NCBI RefSeq assembly: GCF_000526395.1
Contig: NZ_JAFZ01000001.1
Span: 806,001-870,000 of the forward strand
Length of the DNA stretch: 64,000 nt
Direction: 5' to 3'
Origin: Aminobacterium mobile DSM 12262
GTDB taxonomy: Bacteria; Synergistota; Synergistia; Synergistales; Aminobacteriaceae
Of this stretch, positions 21,842-30,567 are shown in pieces. The first letter of the stretch is position 1. Every line of letters starts with the position of its first letter. The notes beneath the pieces are model-generated. The model worked only from the letters and a program-made list of their open reading frames with translations, had not been told where the DNA came from and did not search any database. The position numbers were made by a program, and so were the translations under genes.

Positions 21842-23923
21842 ATGGGAACGCGCAAACCTGAAGACATCAGAAGTATTGCCATTGTAGCTCACGGTGGAGC
21901 CGGCAAGACGTCCTTGGTGGAGGCTATGCTCTTTTCCAACGGCGATATCTCCCGAATGGGGACCATCGAAGGCGGCAACACCGTTGCAGATTTTGGTGCA
22001 GAAGAGCAGAAACGGCAGATTTCTATCAACACCGCTCTGGTAACCTTGGATCGTAAGAACAAGAGACTCTATCTTCTCGACACACCAGGTTTCGCTGACT
22101 TTATAGGCGAGATGCGTTCCGCTATGCGAGTATCTGACGCGGCATTAACAGTCGTAAGCGGTCTCCATGGTGTAGAAGTGCAGACTGGAAAGGCCTTTGA
22201 GTTTGCAGAAGATTTTGAGATCCCTGTAGTTTTCTTTGTAAGTAAGCTCGATCGTGAAAATTCTGATTTTTCTAGAACTGTAGCGGATATAAAAGAACAG
22301 TTGAGCGAAAAAGCAGCTCCTTTTTTTCTCCCAGTGGGAGAAGAGCTTTCTTTCAATGGTCTTGTAGATATACTGAAGCAGAAAGCGTACCTTTATAAAA
22401 ATGACGGTTCAGGTTCTTTCTCTGAAAGTGATGTTCCCTCAGAGATGGCTGACGAAGTGGCTTCTTTGAGAGAGTCTCTTGTAGAGTCGATTGTGGAAGC
22501 CGACGACGAACTCATGATGAAGTATCTGGAAGGGGAAGAAATATCCAGCGATGAACTTATGGCTGCTGCAAGAAAGGCAATACGAGAACGGCACATTTTC
22601 CCCATCCTCCCTGGCTCTGGAACGGCCAATATCGGTGCTCACCAGCTCCTTGATTTTCTAGCGGATATGCTTCCCTCCCCCCTCGAGTCTCATCACAGAA
22701 AGGCTATGGTAGGGGAAGAAGAAGTAGAAATACAGGCAAGTCTGGATACGCCCTTTTCAGGACTTTGCTTTAAAGTAATGGTAGACCCTTATGTCGGTAA
22801 GCTCTCGTATATCAGAGTTTTTTCAGGCCACTTGGCCAGCGATGGAATTCTTTATGACGTGAATAGAGATGAAGAAGAGCGCATCAGCTCTTTTAAATTC
22901 ATGAAGGGGAAAGATGGAACAGACGAAAAAGAAATTATTGTGGGTGATATTGTAGCCATTCCGAAACTTCATAGCACCCAAGTTGGCGACACAGTAAGCG
23001 TAAAAAGCCAGAATATCCAGTTCCCCCCCATTAATTTCCCTAAACCTGTTTATAGCGTTGCAGTGTTGGCCAAGAGCCGCGCTGATGAGGATAAACTTTC
23101 CAACGCCCTTCATAAAATTCTTGAGGAAGATCCAGTCCTTACCTTCGAAAAGAACCCGGAAACTGGCGATAACGTTTTGTCGGGTATGGGCGACATGCAT
23201 ATAGATATTGTTCTTTCTCGCATACGTGAGCGTTACGGAGTTGAACTCGAAACGAAAACGCCCCAGGTTCCTTATAGAGAGACAATACGGAAAAAAGCTG
23301 AAGCTCAGGGGAAATATAAAAAGCAGACTGGCGGCCGTGGGCAGTATGGAGACGTCCATATTCGTTACTTGCCCCTAGAGAGAGGAGCCGGGTTTGTTTT
23401 TGAAGATAAAATTGTAGGCGGTGCTGTGCCCAAAGGGTATATCCCCGCAGTGGAGAAGGGGCTTAGAGAAGCTCTGTCGAAAGGTCCTTTAGCGGGATTC
23501 CCCACGGTAGATTTTCAGGCCGAGCTTTTCTTTGGTTCCTATCACGAAGTGGATAGCTCTGAAATGGCCTTTAAAATTGCAGCATCCATGTCTTTCAAGA
23601 AAGGAATTCTTGAAGCGAACCCAGTACTTCTTGAACCCATTATGGTTGTGGAAGTTATAGTTCCCGAAGAGTACCTTGGTGATGTTATGGGCGACCTTAA
23701 CAGTCGTCGCGGCCGAATATTAGGTATAGACAGCCACGGACGCTTGCAGGTCGTGAGAGCCCAGGTTCCTCTTGCGGAGATGTTTAAATACGCTATTGTC
23801 CTTCGCTCCATGACATCTGGTCGAGGAACATTCTCTATGGAGTACGACCATTATGAGGAAGTTCCGGGGGATGTTGCGAAAAAGGTTATTGCTGAGCACA
23901 AGCAGGAAGAGGAAGAAGAATAA
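21842..23923 (+). CDS. Elongation factor G-like GTPase (EF-G paralogue)
   Basis: A 693-residue translational GTPase with the five-domain EF-G layout. The GTP-binding motifs differ from canonical EF-G: G1 is AHGGAGKTS instead of AHIDAGKT, and G4 is SKLDRE instead of NKMDR, while G3 (LDTPGFADF) is normal. Domain IV has the GGRGQYGDVHI segment and domain V ends with the SMTSGRGTF loop. These substitutions mark the divergent EF-G-like subfamily found beside a regular EF-G. Such paralogues are linked to recycling or stress functions rather than standard translocation; its job here is unknown. It has its own promoter, an AGGAGG site and a strong terminator. Confidence 0.9.
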   Translation: MGTRKPEDIRSIAIVAHGGAGKTSLVEAMLFSNGDISRMGTIEGGNTVADFGAEEQKRQISINTALVTLDRKNKRLYLLDTPGFADFIGEMRSAMRVSDAALTVVSGLHGVEVQTGKAFEFAEDFEIPVVFFVSKLDRENSDFSRTVADIKEQLSEKAAPFFLPVGEELSFNGLVDILKQKAYLYKNDGSGSFSESDVPSEMADEVASLRESLVESIVEADDELMMKYLEGEEISSDELMAAARKAIRERHIFPILPGSGTANIGAHQLLDFLADMLPSPLESHHRKAMVGEEEVEIQASLDTPFSGLCFKVMVDPYVGKLSYIRVFSGHLASDGILYDVNRDEEERISSFKFMKGKDGTDEKEIIVGDIVAIPKLHSTQVGDTVSVKSQNIQFPPINFPKPVYSVAVLAKSRADEDKLSNALHKILEEDPVLTFEKNPETGDNVLSGMGDMHIDIVLSRIRERYGVELETKTPQVPYRETIRKKAEAQGKYKKQTGGRGQYGDVHIRYLPLERGAGFVFEDKIVGGAVPKGYIPAVEKGLREALSKGPLAGFPTVDFQAELFFGSYHEVDSSEMAFKIAASMSFKKGILEANPVLLEPIMVVEVIVPEEYLGDVMGDLNSRRGRILGIDSHGRLQVVRAQVPLAEMFKYAIVLRSMTSGRGTFSMEYDHYEEVPGDVAKKVIAEHKQEEEEE

Positions 23924-23953
23924 TAAGAAGCATAGAATATGGAATGTAGAAAT

Positions 23954-23990
23954 AAACCAGAAGGGGCCTCAACGAGGCCCCTTCTGGTTT
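23954..23990. terminator. 17-bp perfect hairpin, bidirectional terminator
   Basis: The arms 23954-23970 (AAACCAGAAGGGGCCTC) and 23974-23990 are perfectly complementary around AAC, and their A/T-rich ends give a short U tract on either strand. It separates the convergent EF-G-like gene and the nfn operon. Confidence 0.88.
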
Positions 23991-24032
23991 ATGTACATTA
24001 ATAAATGTGCGGAGGTATGCCAAGACACAGAG

Positions 24033-24248
24033 CTAACGGTTCTTCTGATCTTCCGAGAAGAACTTCCACATAGTCGCCTCTGCTTTTTCAGGGCTAAGAA
24101 CACCTTCTGACATGACATGTTTCCATGCCCGTTCAGTTAAGGAACCAATATAGCGATCAAAATCGGCGTTCAGGCGCTTTGCTGCTATTTCTAAAGTTTC
24201 TTTACGAAACATTTCCCATTTAGCCGCTTTTCTCTCGTCTATAGACAT
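24033..24248 (-). CDS. Small helical protein of unknown function in the nfn operon
   Basis: A 71-residue, highly charged protein that I do not recognise. It is predicted to be helical throughout (DERKAAKWEMFRKETLEIAAKRL, then ERAWKHVMSEGV), with no cysteine, signal or membrane segment. A textbook AAGGAGG site with nine-base spacing precedes ATG 24248, which argues strongly that it is a real gene. It lies 30 bases after the gltA-like nfnB gene on the same strand, so it is probably the third cistron of that operon. It might be a small partner of the flavoprotein complex or unrelated to it. Confidence 0.75.
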   Translation of the reverse strand: MSIDERKAAKWEMFRKETLEIAAKRLNADFDRYIGSLTERAWKHVMSEGVLSPEKAEATMWKFFSEDQKNR

Positions 24249-24278
24249 CTTAGCGTCCCTCCTTTGTATATGCTGACG

Positions 24279-25697
24279 TTACTTTTTTTCTCCTGCTTTT
24301 TTTGTGGAAATATATTCGTCGATGGCTACAGCCGCTTTCTTTCCTGCGCCCATGGCCAATATGACGGTTGCGGCTCCGGTAACAATATCTCCACCAGCAA
24401 AAACCCAGTCTGGGTCTGCTTGCCCTGTCTCTTCATCGGCTTCAATGTATCCCTTCTTATTGAGCTTCAGTTCAGGGAAAGCGTTGAGCAAGACTTTATT
24501 GGGGCCTTGTCCAATAGCTTCAATAATAGTATCGGCCTCAAGGGTAAACTCACTGCCGGCAACGGGCTGAGGACGGCGACGGCCAGAAGCGTCAGGTTCG
24601 CCAAGTTCCATGCGGATACACTTGACTCCCACCAGGTTGCCCTTGTCGTCTCCTACGTACTCTACAGGGTTTGTAAGCCAGTTGAATACGACGCCTTCCT
24701 CTACGGCGTGATGGTACTCTTCAATACGGGCAGGAAGCTCTTCAAGAGAGCGGCGATAAACCACCTGCACGTTCTTCGCGCCGAGACGAAGAGCGGAACG
24801 GGCAGCATCCATAGCCACGTTTCCGCCACCTACGACAACCACTTTCTCTGACTCTTTCACAGGGGTGTCGTATTTAGGAAATTCATATCCATGCATTAAA
24901 TTGATTCGGGTCAAGTACTCACTGGCAGAATACACGCCATTCAAGCTTGTTCCAGCAATTCCCATGAAATGAGGAGTTCCTGCTCCGGATGCAATGTACA
25001 TGGCATCGTAATTATCACGAATTTCTTCAATGGTAACGCTCCGTCCTACGACGGTATTCGTCTGAATCTCTACGCCTAAAGCCTTAATGTTCTCAATCTC
25101 ACGGCGTACGATAGCTTTAGGAAGACGGAACTCAGGAATGCCATACATGAGAACTCCGCCTGCGGCATGCAATGCCTCAAAAACAGTTACTTTATATCCC
25201 ATTTTTGCCAAATCGCCAGCAACTGTCAAACTGGAAGGGCCAGAACCTACAACCGCCACTTTCCCTTTCGTCTGAGGTACGACCTTAGGTGGCTCTTTGC
25301 TGCCATGCTCAGCTTTCCAGTCGGCTATAAAACGCTCCATTTTACCGATAGAGACAGGATCATATCCCTTTATTTTCCCTACAGTGCAAACGCCTTCACA
25401 CTGCTTTTCCTGAGGGCAGACACGTCCGCACACTGCAGGAAGGTTTGTGTACTGGGTAATAATCTCATACGATTCTTCCAGATTTTTTTCTCTAATAGCT
25501 TTAAGGAAAGCTGGGATATTAATGGAGACTGGGCACCCTTTAATACACGGAGCATTCTTGCACTGAAGGCACCGAGAGCTTTCTGCTACAGCCTCTTCAA
25601 TGCTATAACCTATAACAACATCATTAAAATTCTTAATCCGTTCCTCTGGTGATTGCTCGGGAACGGGCAGTCTTTTAGGAGCAATATTCAACGCCAT
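24279..25697 (-). CDS. GltA-like flavoprotein: NfnB / sulfide dehydrogenase alpha subunit
   Basis: A 472-residue FAD/NADPH iron-sulfur flavoprotein homologous to the glutamate synthase small subunit. The N-terminal two [4Fe-4S] cluster region has CLQCKNAPCIKGCP and CGRVCPQEKQCEGVC. It is followed by an FAD dinucleotide fold (GSGPSSLTVAGDL), an NADPH fold (VVGGGNVAMDAARSALR), and the final FAD motif DWVFAGGDIVTGAATVILA. Paired with the upstream subunit (three bases apart) it forms NfnAB, which couples NADH, NADPH and ferredoxin by electron bifurcation, or the related SudAB sulfide dehydrogenase. The two cannot be told apart here. No glutamate synthase large subunit is present. Confidence 0.92.
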   Translation of the reverse strand: MALNIAPKRLPVPEQSPEERIKNFNDVVIGYSIEEAVAESSRCLQCKNAPCIKGCPVSINIPAFLKAIREKNLEESYEIITQYTNLPAVCGRVCPQEKQCEGVCTVGKIKGYDPVSIGKMERFIADWKAEHGSKEPPKVVPQTKGKVAVVGSGPSSLTVAGDLAKMGYKVTVFEALHAAGGVLMYGIPEFRLPKAIVRREIENIKALGVEIQTNTVVGRSVTIEEIRDNYDAMYIASGAGTPHFMGIAGTSLNGVYSASEYLTRINLMHGYEFPKYDTPVKESEKVVVVGGGNVAMDAARSALRLGAKNVQVVYRRSLEELPARIEEYHHAVEEGVVFNWLTNPVEYVGDDKGNLVGVKCIRMELGEPDASGRRRPQPVAGSEFTLEADTIIEAIGQGPNKVLLNAFPELKLNKKGYIEADEETGQADPDWVFAGGDIVTGAATVILAMGAGKKAAVAIDEYISTKKAGEKK

Positions 25698-25700
25698 TTC

Positions 25701-26534
25701 CTATTCACCCATTTCAGCCTGAAATTTTTCCAAAGACATTTTTTCCTCGTCTTTGTACTGTCGCAGACGGTTCATGAACTCGTTCCAGTTCACGCCCCAA
25801 CCATCGAACTCTGGCCCGTCGACACAGGCAAATCGGATCTGGTCGTTGATTGTTACTCTGCAGCCACCGCACATACCAGTTCCATCGATCATGATGGGGT
25901 TGAGTGAGACGAAAATGGGAATGTTCAATTCTTTCGCTTTGAAAGAAGCGAATTTCATCATGATAGAAGGACCAACGGCCCAAGCCTGGTCGATCTTCTC
26001 GCCACGCTCTGACAAGAGAGCCATGGCATCAGTAACCACACCCTTCATTCCTGCAGAGCCATCATCGGTAGTGATAATGAGTTCATCAGAGACTTGCTCG
26101 CACTCTTCCTTCATGATTACAAGGTCTTTATTCCGTCCGCCAAGGATGGTAATAACCTTGTTTCCCGCTTCCTTCAAAGCGCGGATAATGGGGAAGAGAG
26201 CCGCAATTCCTACTCCGCCACCAATGCCAAGCACTGTTCCATAATGCTTGATCTCGCTAGGAGTGCCCAGAGGTCCGAGAATATCAGAGAGAGAATCTCC
26301 CTCGTTCAATTCGGCAAACTCTGCTGTCGTCTTCCCTACAATCTGGAAGATCATCCTGATGAGCCCTTTCTCTCTGTCAAAATCAGCTACTGTGAGAGGA
26401 ATCCGCTCACCTTTTGGGTTCGTTCTAATAATAACGAACTGTCCGGGCTGGACATGTCGCGCTACCCTTGGAGCCTCGACCCATACGTCGAACTCCTTCG
26501 GTACGACAAGCTTTTTGGAGACTATTTTGTACAC
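25701..26534 (-). CDS. NfnA / sulfide dehydrogenase beta subunit (ferredoxin-NADP reductase-like)
   Basis: A 277-residue FAD-binding subunit of the PyrK/NfnA/SudB family. The start is GTG 26534, set by AGGAGG at 26541-26547; the upstream ATG at 26606 has no site. The FAD motif is GERIPLTVADFD and the nucleotide fold is GIGGGVGIAALFPI. The C-terminal [2Fe-2S] ligands are in GTGMCGGCRVTI and FACVDGPEFDGW. It is the first gene of the operon and partners the GltA-like subunit in shuttling electrons between NADH, NADPH and ferredoxin. A TTGACA lies upstream on the minus strand near 26637-26642 without a clear -10. Confidence 0.92.
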   Translation of the reverse strand: MYKIVSKKLVVPKEFDVWVEAPRVARHVQPGQFVIIRTNPKGERIPLTVADFDREKGLIRMIFQIVGKTTAEFAELNEGDSLSDILGPLGTPSEIKHYGTVLGIGGGVGIAALFPIIRALKEAGNKVITILGGRNKDLVIMKEECEQVSDELIITTDDGSAGMKGVVTDAMALLSERGEKIDQAWAVGPSIMMKFASFKAKELNIPIFVSLNPIMIDGTGMCGGCRVTINDQIRFACVDGPEFDGWGVNWNEFMNRLRQYKDEEKMSLEKFQAEMGE

Positions 26535-26737
26535 TTTGTTTCCTCCTCGTTGTATCGAAGATGTACTGGGGGTAAATTTATTTGGGGTTGTGTTATCCAC
26601 TCTCATCTCGATACCTTATATGTTATATTTATTTTGTCAATATAAATTATGCCACGAATCCTTCCTACTATACCTCAAGTTTTTTGCTATTTTGCACAAG
26701 GAAAAACATTACCCCCTACTTTATCCAAATGCAAGAA

Positions 26738-26783
26738 TTGACGAATCAGGGGGAGGGATGTAATATACCTATAGAGGGTATAT
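26738..26783 (+). promoter_or_regulatory. Glutaredoxin promoter overlapped by an inverted-repeat operator
   Basis: TTGACG (26738-26743), exactly 17 bp, then TAATAT (26761-26766). The inverted repeat ATATACC (26763-26769), seven bases, GGTATAT (26777-26783) covers the -10 and start site. This is where a repressor would block initiation. The ATACC...GGTAT pattern resembles sites of the CsoR/CstR repressor family, which sense copper or persulfide; that link is a guess from pattern. Confidence 0.6.
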
Positions 26784-26808
26784 CCTTCAAGAAAAGGAGG
26801 AAAACAAA

Positions 26809-27045
26809 ATGATTAAAGTATATTCCACTCCCACATGCCCCTGGTGCACAAAAGCCAAAGAATATCTTACTTCAAAAGGGATGATTTTTGAAGTAATTGA
26901 TGTCTCCCAAAATAGGGAGGCGGCTATGGATATGGTACGAAAGACTGGCCAGATGGGAGTTCCAGTGGTGCAGTTTGATGAGAAGTATATTGTGGGGTTT
27001 GACCGACAGGCTATCGACGAAGAAATTGAAAAACTAAAGGCATAG
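26809..27045 (+). CDS. Glutaredoxin-like protein (NrdH type)
   Basis: A 78-residue thioredoxin-fold redoxin with active site TCPWC at residues 10-14, the cis-proline in GVPVVQF, and the C-terminal GFD(R) turn. These small redoxins reduce disulfides in ribonucleotide reductase or other partners. AAAAGGAGG with eight-base spacing precedes ATG 26809. It is alone on its transcript, behind a promoter that carries a palindrome, so it may be induced by thiol, metal or sulfur stress. NrdH versus a general glutaredoxin cannot be settled from sequence alone. Confidence 0.92.
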   Translation: MIKVYSTPTCPWCTKAKEYLTSKGMIFEVIDVSQNREAAMDMVRKTGQMGVPVVQFDEKYIVGFDRQAIDEEIEKLKA

Positions 27046-27153
27046 CTTGCATTTCTTCAACTCTCCCATATCTGTCTTTTATACTTTCCCATAGCTTTGA
27101 GGTGAGAAAGAGTATAAAATTCTTACAGAGTTCAGATATAGGGAGGTCATAAA

Positions 27154-28554
27154 ATGAAACCCTTGCTTCAGCTCCATTTAGGAGCTGCTCTAGGTTCCCA
27201 TCTTGTTTCGGGAGGAGCAACGTTTCAGGAACTTCAGAACCTTTCGTCTCGCCTTAGACAGGCGGCTCAACAGATAAAGGAGCGATCTCGTGACGGTTTG
27301 CAGGGCACGGGATGGCTCCTTTTACCTTACTCTGATCCTACAGAGGTAATGAAAGTGGGAAGATCCCTCGCTTCTTTTGATGCGTTGATACAGATAGGGA
27401 TTGGCGGATCAGCGTTAGGGAATCAAATGCTTCATTCTGCTCTTTTGCCCCCGTATTGGAACGAAATTTGTCATGAAAAAGGGAGGCCTCGTTTCTATAT
27501 TTCCGATAATGTAGATTCTCTTGAGAACATGACTATGTGGAAGTGTGTGGATCCTAAACGTACTGCTTTGATTGTAGCAAGCAAGTCGGGCTCTACTGCT
27601 GAGACTATGGCAAACTTCCTCTTTTCCTGGGAACGTTTGGAAAGGGCTGTGGGAAAAGAAGAAGCAGCCAGGCAGACAGTAGTGATTACCGATCTGAAAG
27701 AGAGTCTGCTGAAGGATTTTGCTCTGGAGCAAGGCTGTCTTACGTTAGAGCTTCCTTCCACTGTTGGAGGCCGTTACTCTGTTCTTTCCCCGGTGGGGTT
27801 GCTTTCTGCCGCTGCTCTTGGAATAGATGTGCCAGCCCTTCTTTGCGGGGCCCGCGAAATGGCGCAGTCTCTCGTCGATCTGGAGGGAATGGAACAGAAT
27901 CCAGCCTGGGTTTTTGCGGGACTCACTTGGCTTCATTATCTCAGAGGAAGGAATATGATTGCTTTTATTCCATATCTTGACGGACTCGCCATGTTCAGTG
28001 ACTGGTTCGCTCAACTTTGGGGGGAGAGCCTGGGGAAGGCAGGAAGAGGGTCTACCCCCATTAAGGCTCTTGGAACTATCGATCAACATTCCCAGCTTCA
28101 GTTATACACGGAAGGGCCAGATGACAAATTATATGTATTAGTACATGTGAAGCATGTGGATGAGGATATTACAATTCCTCTCTCTAAAGATAAAAGCCTG
28201 TCTTCTCTTTCATATCTTTTCAATCAGTCAATGAATCGGCTACGGGATGTAGAGCAGCTCTCCACAGCTTCCGCCCTCATTAAGGCAGGGCGTCCGGTTC
28301 TTTGGGTGGAGATACCGAAACTTGATGCGAAGCATCTTGGAGGGCTTATCTATTTCTTCGAGTTTGCCACAGCTCTTACTGGCGGGGTGATGGATGTAAA
28401 TCCTTTCGATCAGCCAGGAGTAGAGCAAGGGAAACATTATACATACGGTTTGATGGAGAGGCCAGGCTATCAGTCTTTCGCAGAAGAAGCCCGCGGTTTT
28501 TCCGCATTGCTTTCTCAACGTACGATCGCCATCCCATCGCAGGAAAAGTGTTAG
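27154..28554 (+). CDS. pgi: Glucose-6-phosphate isomerase
   Basis: A 466-residue SIS-fold isomerase that interconverts glucose-6-phosphate and fructose-6-phosphate. It shows IGIGGSALGNQ, the phosphate-binding ASKSGSTAETM signature, STVGGRYSVLSPVGL, and the C-terminal NPFDQPGVEQGKHYTYG stretch with the catalytic lysine. This is the shorter bacterial form. GGGAGG six bases before ATG 27154 supports the start. A 135-base gap follows before sufC, with no clear terminator. Confidence 0.95.
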   Translation: MKPLLQLHLGAALGSHLVSGGATFQELQNLSSRLRQAAQQIKERSRDGLQGTGWLLLPYSDPTEVMKVGRSLASFDALIQIGIGGSALGNQMLHSALLPPYWNEICHEKGRPRFYISDNVDSLENMTMWKCVDPKRTALIVASKSGSTAETMANFLFSWERLERAVGKEEAARQTVVITDLKESLLKDFALEQGCLTLELPSTVGGRYSVLSPVGLLSAAALGIDVPALLCGAREMAQSLVDLEGMEQNPAWVFAGLTWLHYLRGRNMIAFIPYLDGLAMFSDWFAQLWGESLGKAGRGSTPIKALGTIDQHSQLQLYTEGPDDKLYVLVHVKHVDEDITIPLSKDKSLSSLSYLFNQSMNRLRDVEQLSTASALIKAGRPVLWVEIPKLDAKHLGGLIYFFEFATALTGGVMDVNPFDQPGVEQGKHYTYGLMERPGYQSFAEEARGFSALLSQRTIAIPSQEKC

Positions 28555-28689
28555 AATACAGGGCAGATTAGAGACTATATAAAACATAAAAACTTAACCC
28601 CGGCTGGATGGGAATCCTGGTGGGCTTGCAGACTGTAGATTATGTAAAAGGAAGAATAAGTAAAGCTGAATAGAAGGGATTGGGGAAGT

Positions 28690-29430
28690 ATGGATACGTC
28701 TCTCCTGAACGTACATTCCATAACAGTTCGTCGGGGAAATGCGACGATACTGAGGGATTTAAGCCTCCGCGTAGAGGCTGGAGAAGTGACAGGTGTATTA
28801 GGTCGAAATGGAGCAGGGAAGTCGACCCTCGCCTATGCGCTGATGGGGGTGCCAGACTATATTCCGGCTAAAGGGACTATTTTTTTCCAGGGCCAGGATA
28901 TTACCCAGTGGGCTATTACCGAGCGTGCCAGAGCAGGTATAACGTTGGCGTGGCAGCTCCCAGCAAGATATGAGGGTATTACAATTCGAGACTATCTTCG
29001 CACGGGAGCAAAAAGTTGTTCAGAACGAGATCTGGAAGAAGCCATGTCTTTTATTCAAATGAATTCTTCTTTTCTGGATCGCTGTATAGATAAGAGCCTT
29101 TCAGGGGGGGAGCGGAAACGCATAGAACTTGCCTCCATTTATTTAATGAAACCTCAACTGGCTATTTTGGATGAACCGGATTCAGGGGTGGATTTGCTCG
29201 CTTTGCGGGAGGTTATGGGGCTTTTGCGTCTCTTGGCAGATGGTGGAAGTGGCGTAATGGTGATTACCCACCGGGAAGATGTGGCGGCAGGTTGTGACCG
29301 ATCATACCTTATGTGCGATGGCCGAATTATATTGGAAGGCAGTGCCTCAGCTGTAAAACGCTATTTTATGTCTCAGTGCCGCCCTTGTGACGGATGTGAA
29401 GAGCAGGTGATTCGCCGTGGCAAAGATTAG
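28690..29430 (+). CDS. sufC: SufC-type ABC ATPase of a minimal SUF/SMS system
   Basis: A 246-residue cytoplasmic ABC ATPase. Walker A is GRNGAGKST near residue 38, the signature LSGGERKRIELA near 137 and Walker B LAILDEPDSGVDL near 157. The ERKR after the signature and DEPDSGVD (not DEPTSALD) are SufC hallmarks. SufC drives iron-sulfur cluster assembly on its SufB/SufD partner. It overlaps the following sufB-like gene by 14 bases. An unusual cysteine-containing tail (QCRPCDGCEEQ) follows the domain. No sufS, sufU, sufE or sufA adjoins it. Confidence 0.92.
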   Translation: MDTSLLNVHSITVRRGNATILRDLSLRVEAGEVTGVLGRNGAGKSTLAYALMGVPDYIPAKGTIFFQGQDITQWAITERARAGITLAWQLPARYEGITIRDYLRTGAKSCSERDLEEAMSFIQMNSSFLDRCIDKSLSGGERKRIELASIYLMKPQLAILDEPDSGVDLLALREVMGLLRLLADGGSGVMVITHREDVAAGCDRSYLMCDGRIILEGSASAVKRYFMSQCRPCDGCEEQVIRRGKD

Positions 29431-30364
29431 CGAAGAGTTTCAAGAGATCCTTTCTATTGCTGCCCAATCTCCCAACCATGGCTATTTCAACCATCGCAAA
29501 GGAGCGTATGCCTTTATTCAAGCGAATAAAGTTGTTGACTATCATGAAATAGAAGGAGTCCATATTGAGGCTTACGAAACAGACGATGGAGTAAAGGCCT
29601 TTATTGAGATAGAAGAAGGGACGCAGGTGAAAGAGCCTGTTCATCTCTGTTTTGGCGATGTCCGCAAAGATGGGCGGCAGGTTATCGTAAGTCATATTGT
29701 AGTAGGCCGCGGGGCGAAGGTGGAGTTTTTAGCTCACTGTGTGTTCCCTCATGCAGAAAAATTCCTTCACGCCATGGAAGGCCTTGTGGAGGTAGGGGAG
29801 GGAGCGGATGTTGCTTATAGAGAGCTCCATTTTCACGGACCGAAGAGCCAGATGGACGTTCGGCCTGTAACGAAAGTGACAGTTCAGAATGGCGGCCGGT
29901 ACGTAAATGATTTTACGTTAGTAGAAGGGCAGATCGGTACCCTTGATATTAAGATCGATATAGATGCTGTTGGAGAGGGGAGCCATGTAGAGCTTACCTC
30001 AAAGGTCTATGGGAAACATGATGATCAAGTTAAAATTCAGGATGTTGTAAAATTGTCTGGACAGAATAGTTCGGCGCTTATTAAGACTCGTACCGTTTTG
30101 AAGGATCACAGTAGAGGGAGTTTCCTTGGCATGATTGATGGGGCGGCTTCAGGTGCGAAAGGCCATGTTGATTGCACGGAAGTGATTCAAGGTCACGCTG
30201 TGGCCGATGCTTCTCCTGTGGTGCGAGCATCTCACCCGGAAGCGGAAGTGACCCATGAGGCAGCTATAGGTCGAATTGCCGACGATAAAATAGTCGGACT
30301 TATGGCGAAAGGGCTTTCGGCGGACGAAGCTATAGACATGATTGTCTCTGGTTTGTTGAAGTAG
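29417..30364 (+). CDS. sufB: SufB/SufD-family scaffold protein of a minimal SUF/SMS system
   Basis: A 315-residue right-handed beta-helix protein of the SufBD family, shorter than the SufB (about 470) and SufD (about 420) of full operons. GTG 29417 begins inside sufC. Conserved C-terminal features are GMIDGAASGAKGHVDCTEVIQG (with C254), the ASPVVRASHPEAEVTHEAAIGRI block and the final GLMAKGLSADEAIDMIVSGLL. With SufC it makes the two-gene system regarded as an early form of SUF. The cysteine in VDCTE is a plausible cluster ligand. Confidence 0.9.
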   Translation: MAKISEEFQEILSIAAQSPNHGYFNHRKGAYAFIQANKVVDYHEIEGVHIEAYETDDGVKAFIEIEEGTQVKEPVHLCFGDVRKDGRQVIVSHIVVGRGAKVEFLAHCVFPHAEKFLHAMEGLVEVGEGADVAYRELHFHGPKSQMDVRPVTKVTVQNGGRYVNDFTLVEGQIGTLDIKIDIDAVGEGSHVELTSKVYGKHDDQVKIQDVVKLSGQNSSALIKTRTVLKDHSRGSFLGMIDGAASGAKGHVDCTEVIQGHAVADASPVVRASHPEAEVTHEAAIGRIADDKIVGLMAKGLSADEAIDMIVSGLLK

Positions 30365-30393
30365 AGACACCCGATTAAAAAAATAATAGATGA

Positions 30394-30426
30394 GGGAGAA
30401 GCTTCGTATGTGAGCTCCTCCCTTTT
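30394..30426. terminator. Bidirectional terminator between sufB and ttcA-like genes
   Basis: GGGAGAAGCT (30394-30403) pairs with AGCTCCTCCC (30413-30422) with one A-C mismatch on the plus transcript and a G-U wobble on the minus transcript. TTTTCTTT follows on plus; a T-rich run follows on minus. Confidence 0.8.
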
Positions 30427-30567
30427 CTTTGTCTTCTTGGCGACTCGTACTCAGCCTTCCCCTATTCTCCATTTTGTAAGCGTGGCACAAAATTACGGAC
30501 CAAGTGTTTCGCTATCTGCCTTCCCCTTTTGCTCCAACTCACCTCAACAGGTCTCGGGGGGGCTCTA

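Noticed and set aside
24279-26534. Glutamate synthase (GltBD)
   Set aside because: The large subunit is absent, and the partner is a PyrK/NfnA-like FAD protein, so NfnAB/SudAB fits better.
28555-28689. Riboswitch or leader RNA before sufC
   Set aside because: Only short GG/CC stretches were seen; no stable stem or known motif could be drawn by eye.
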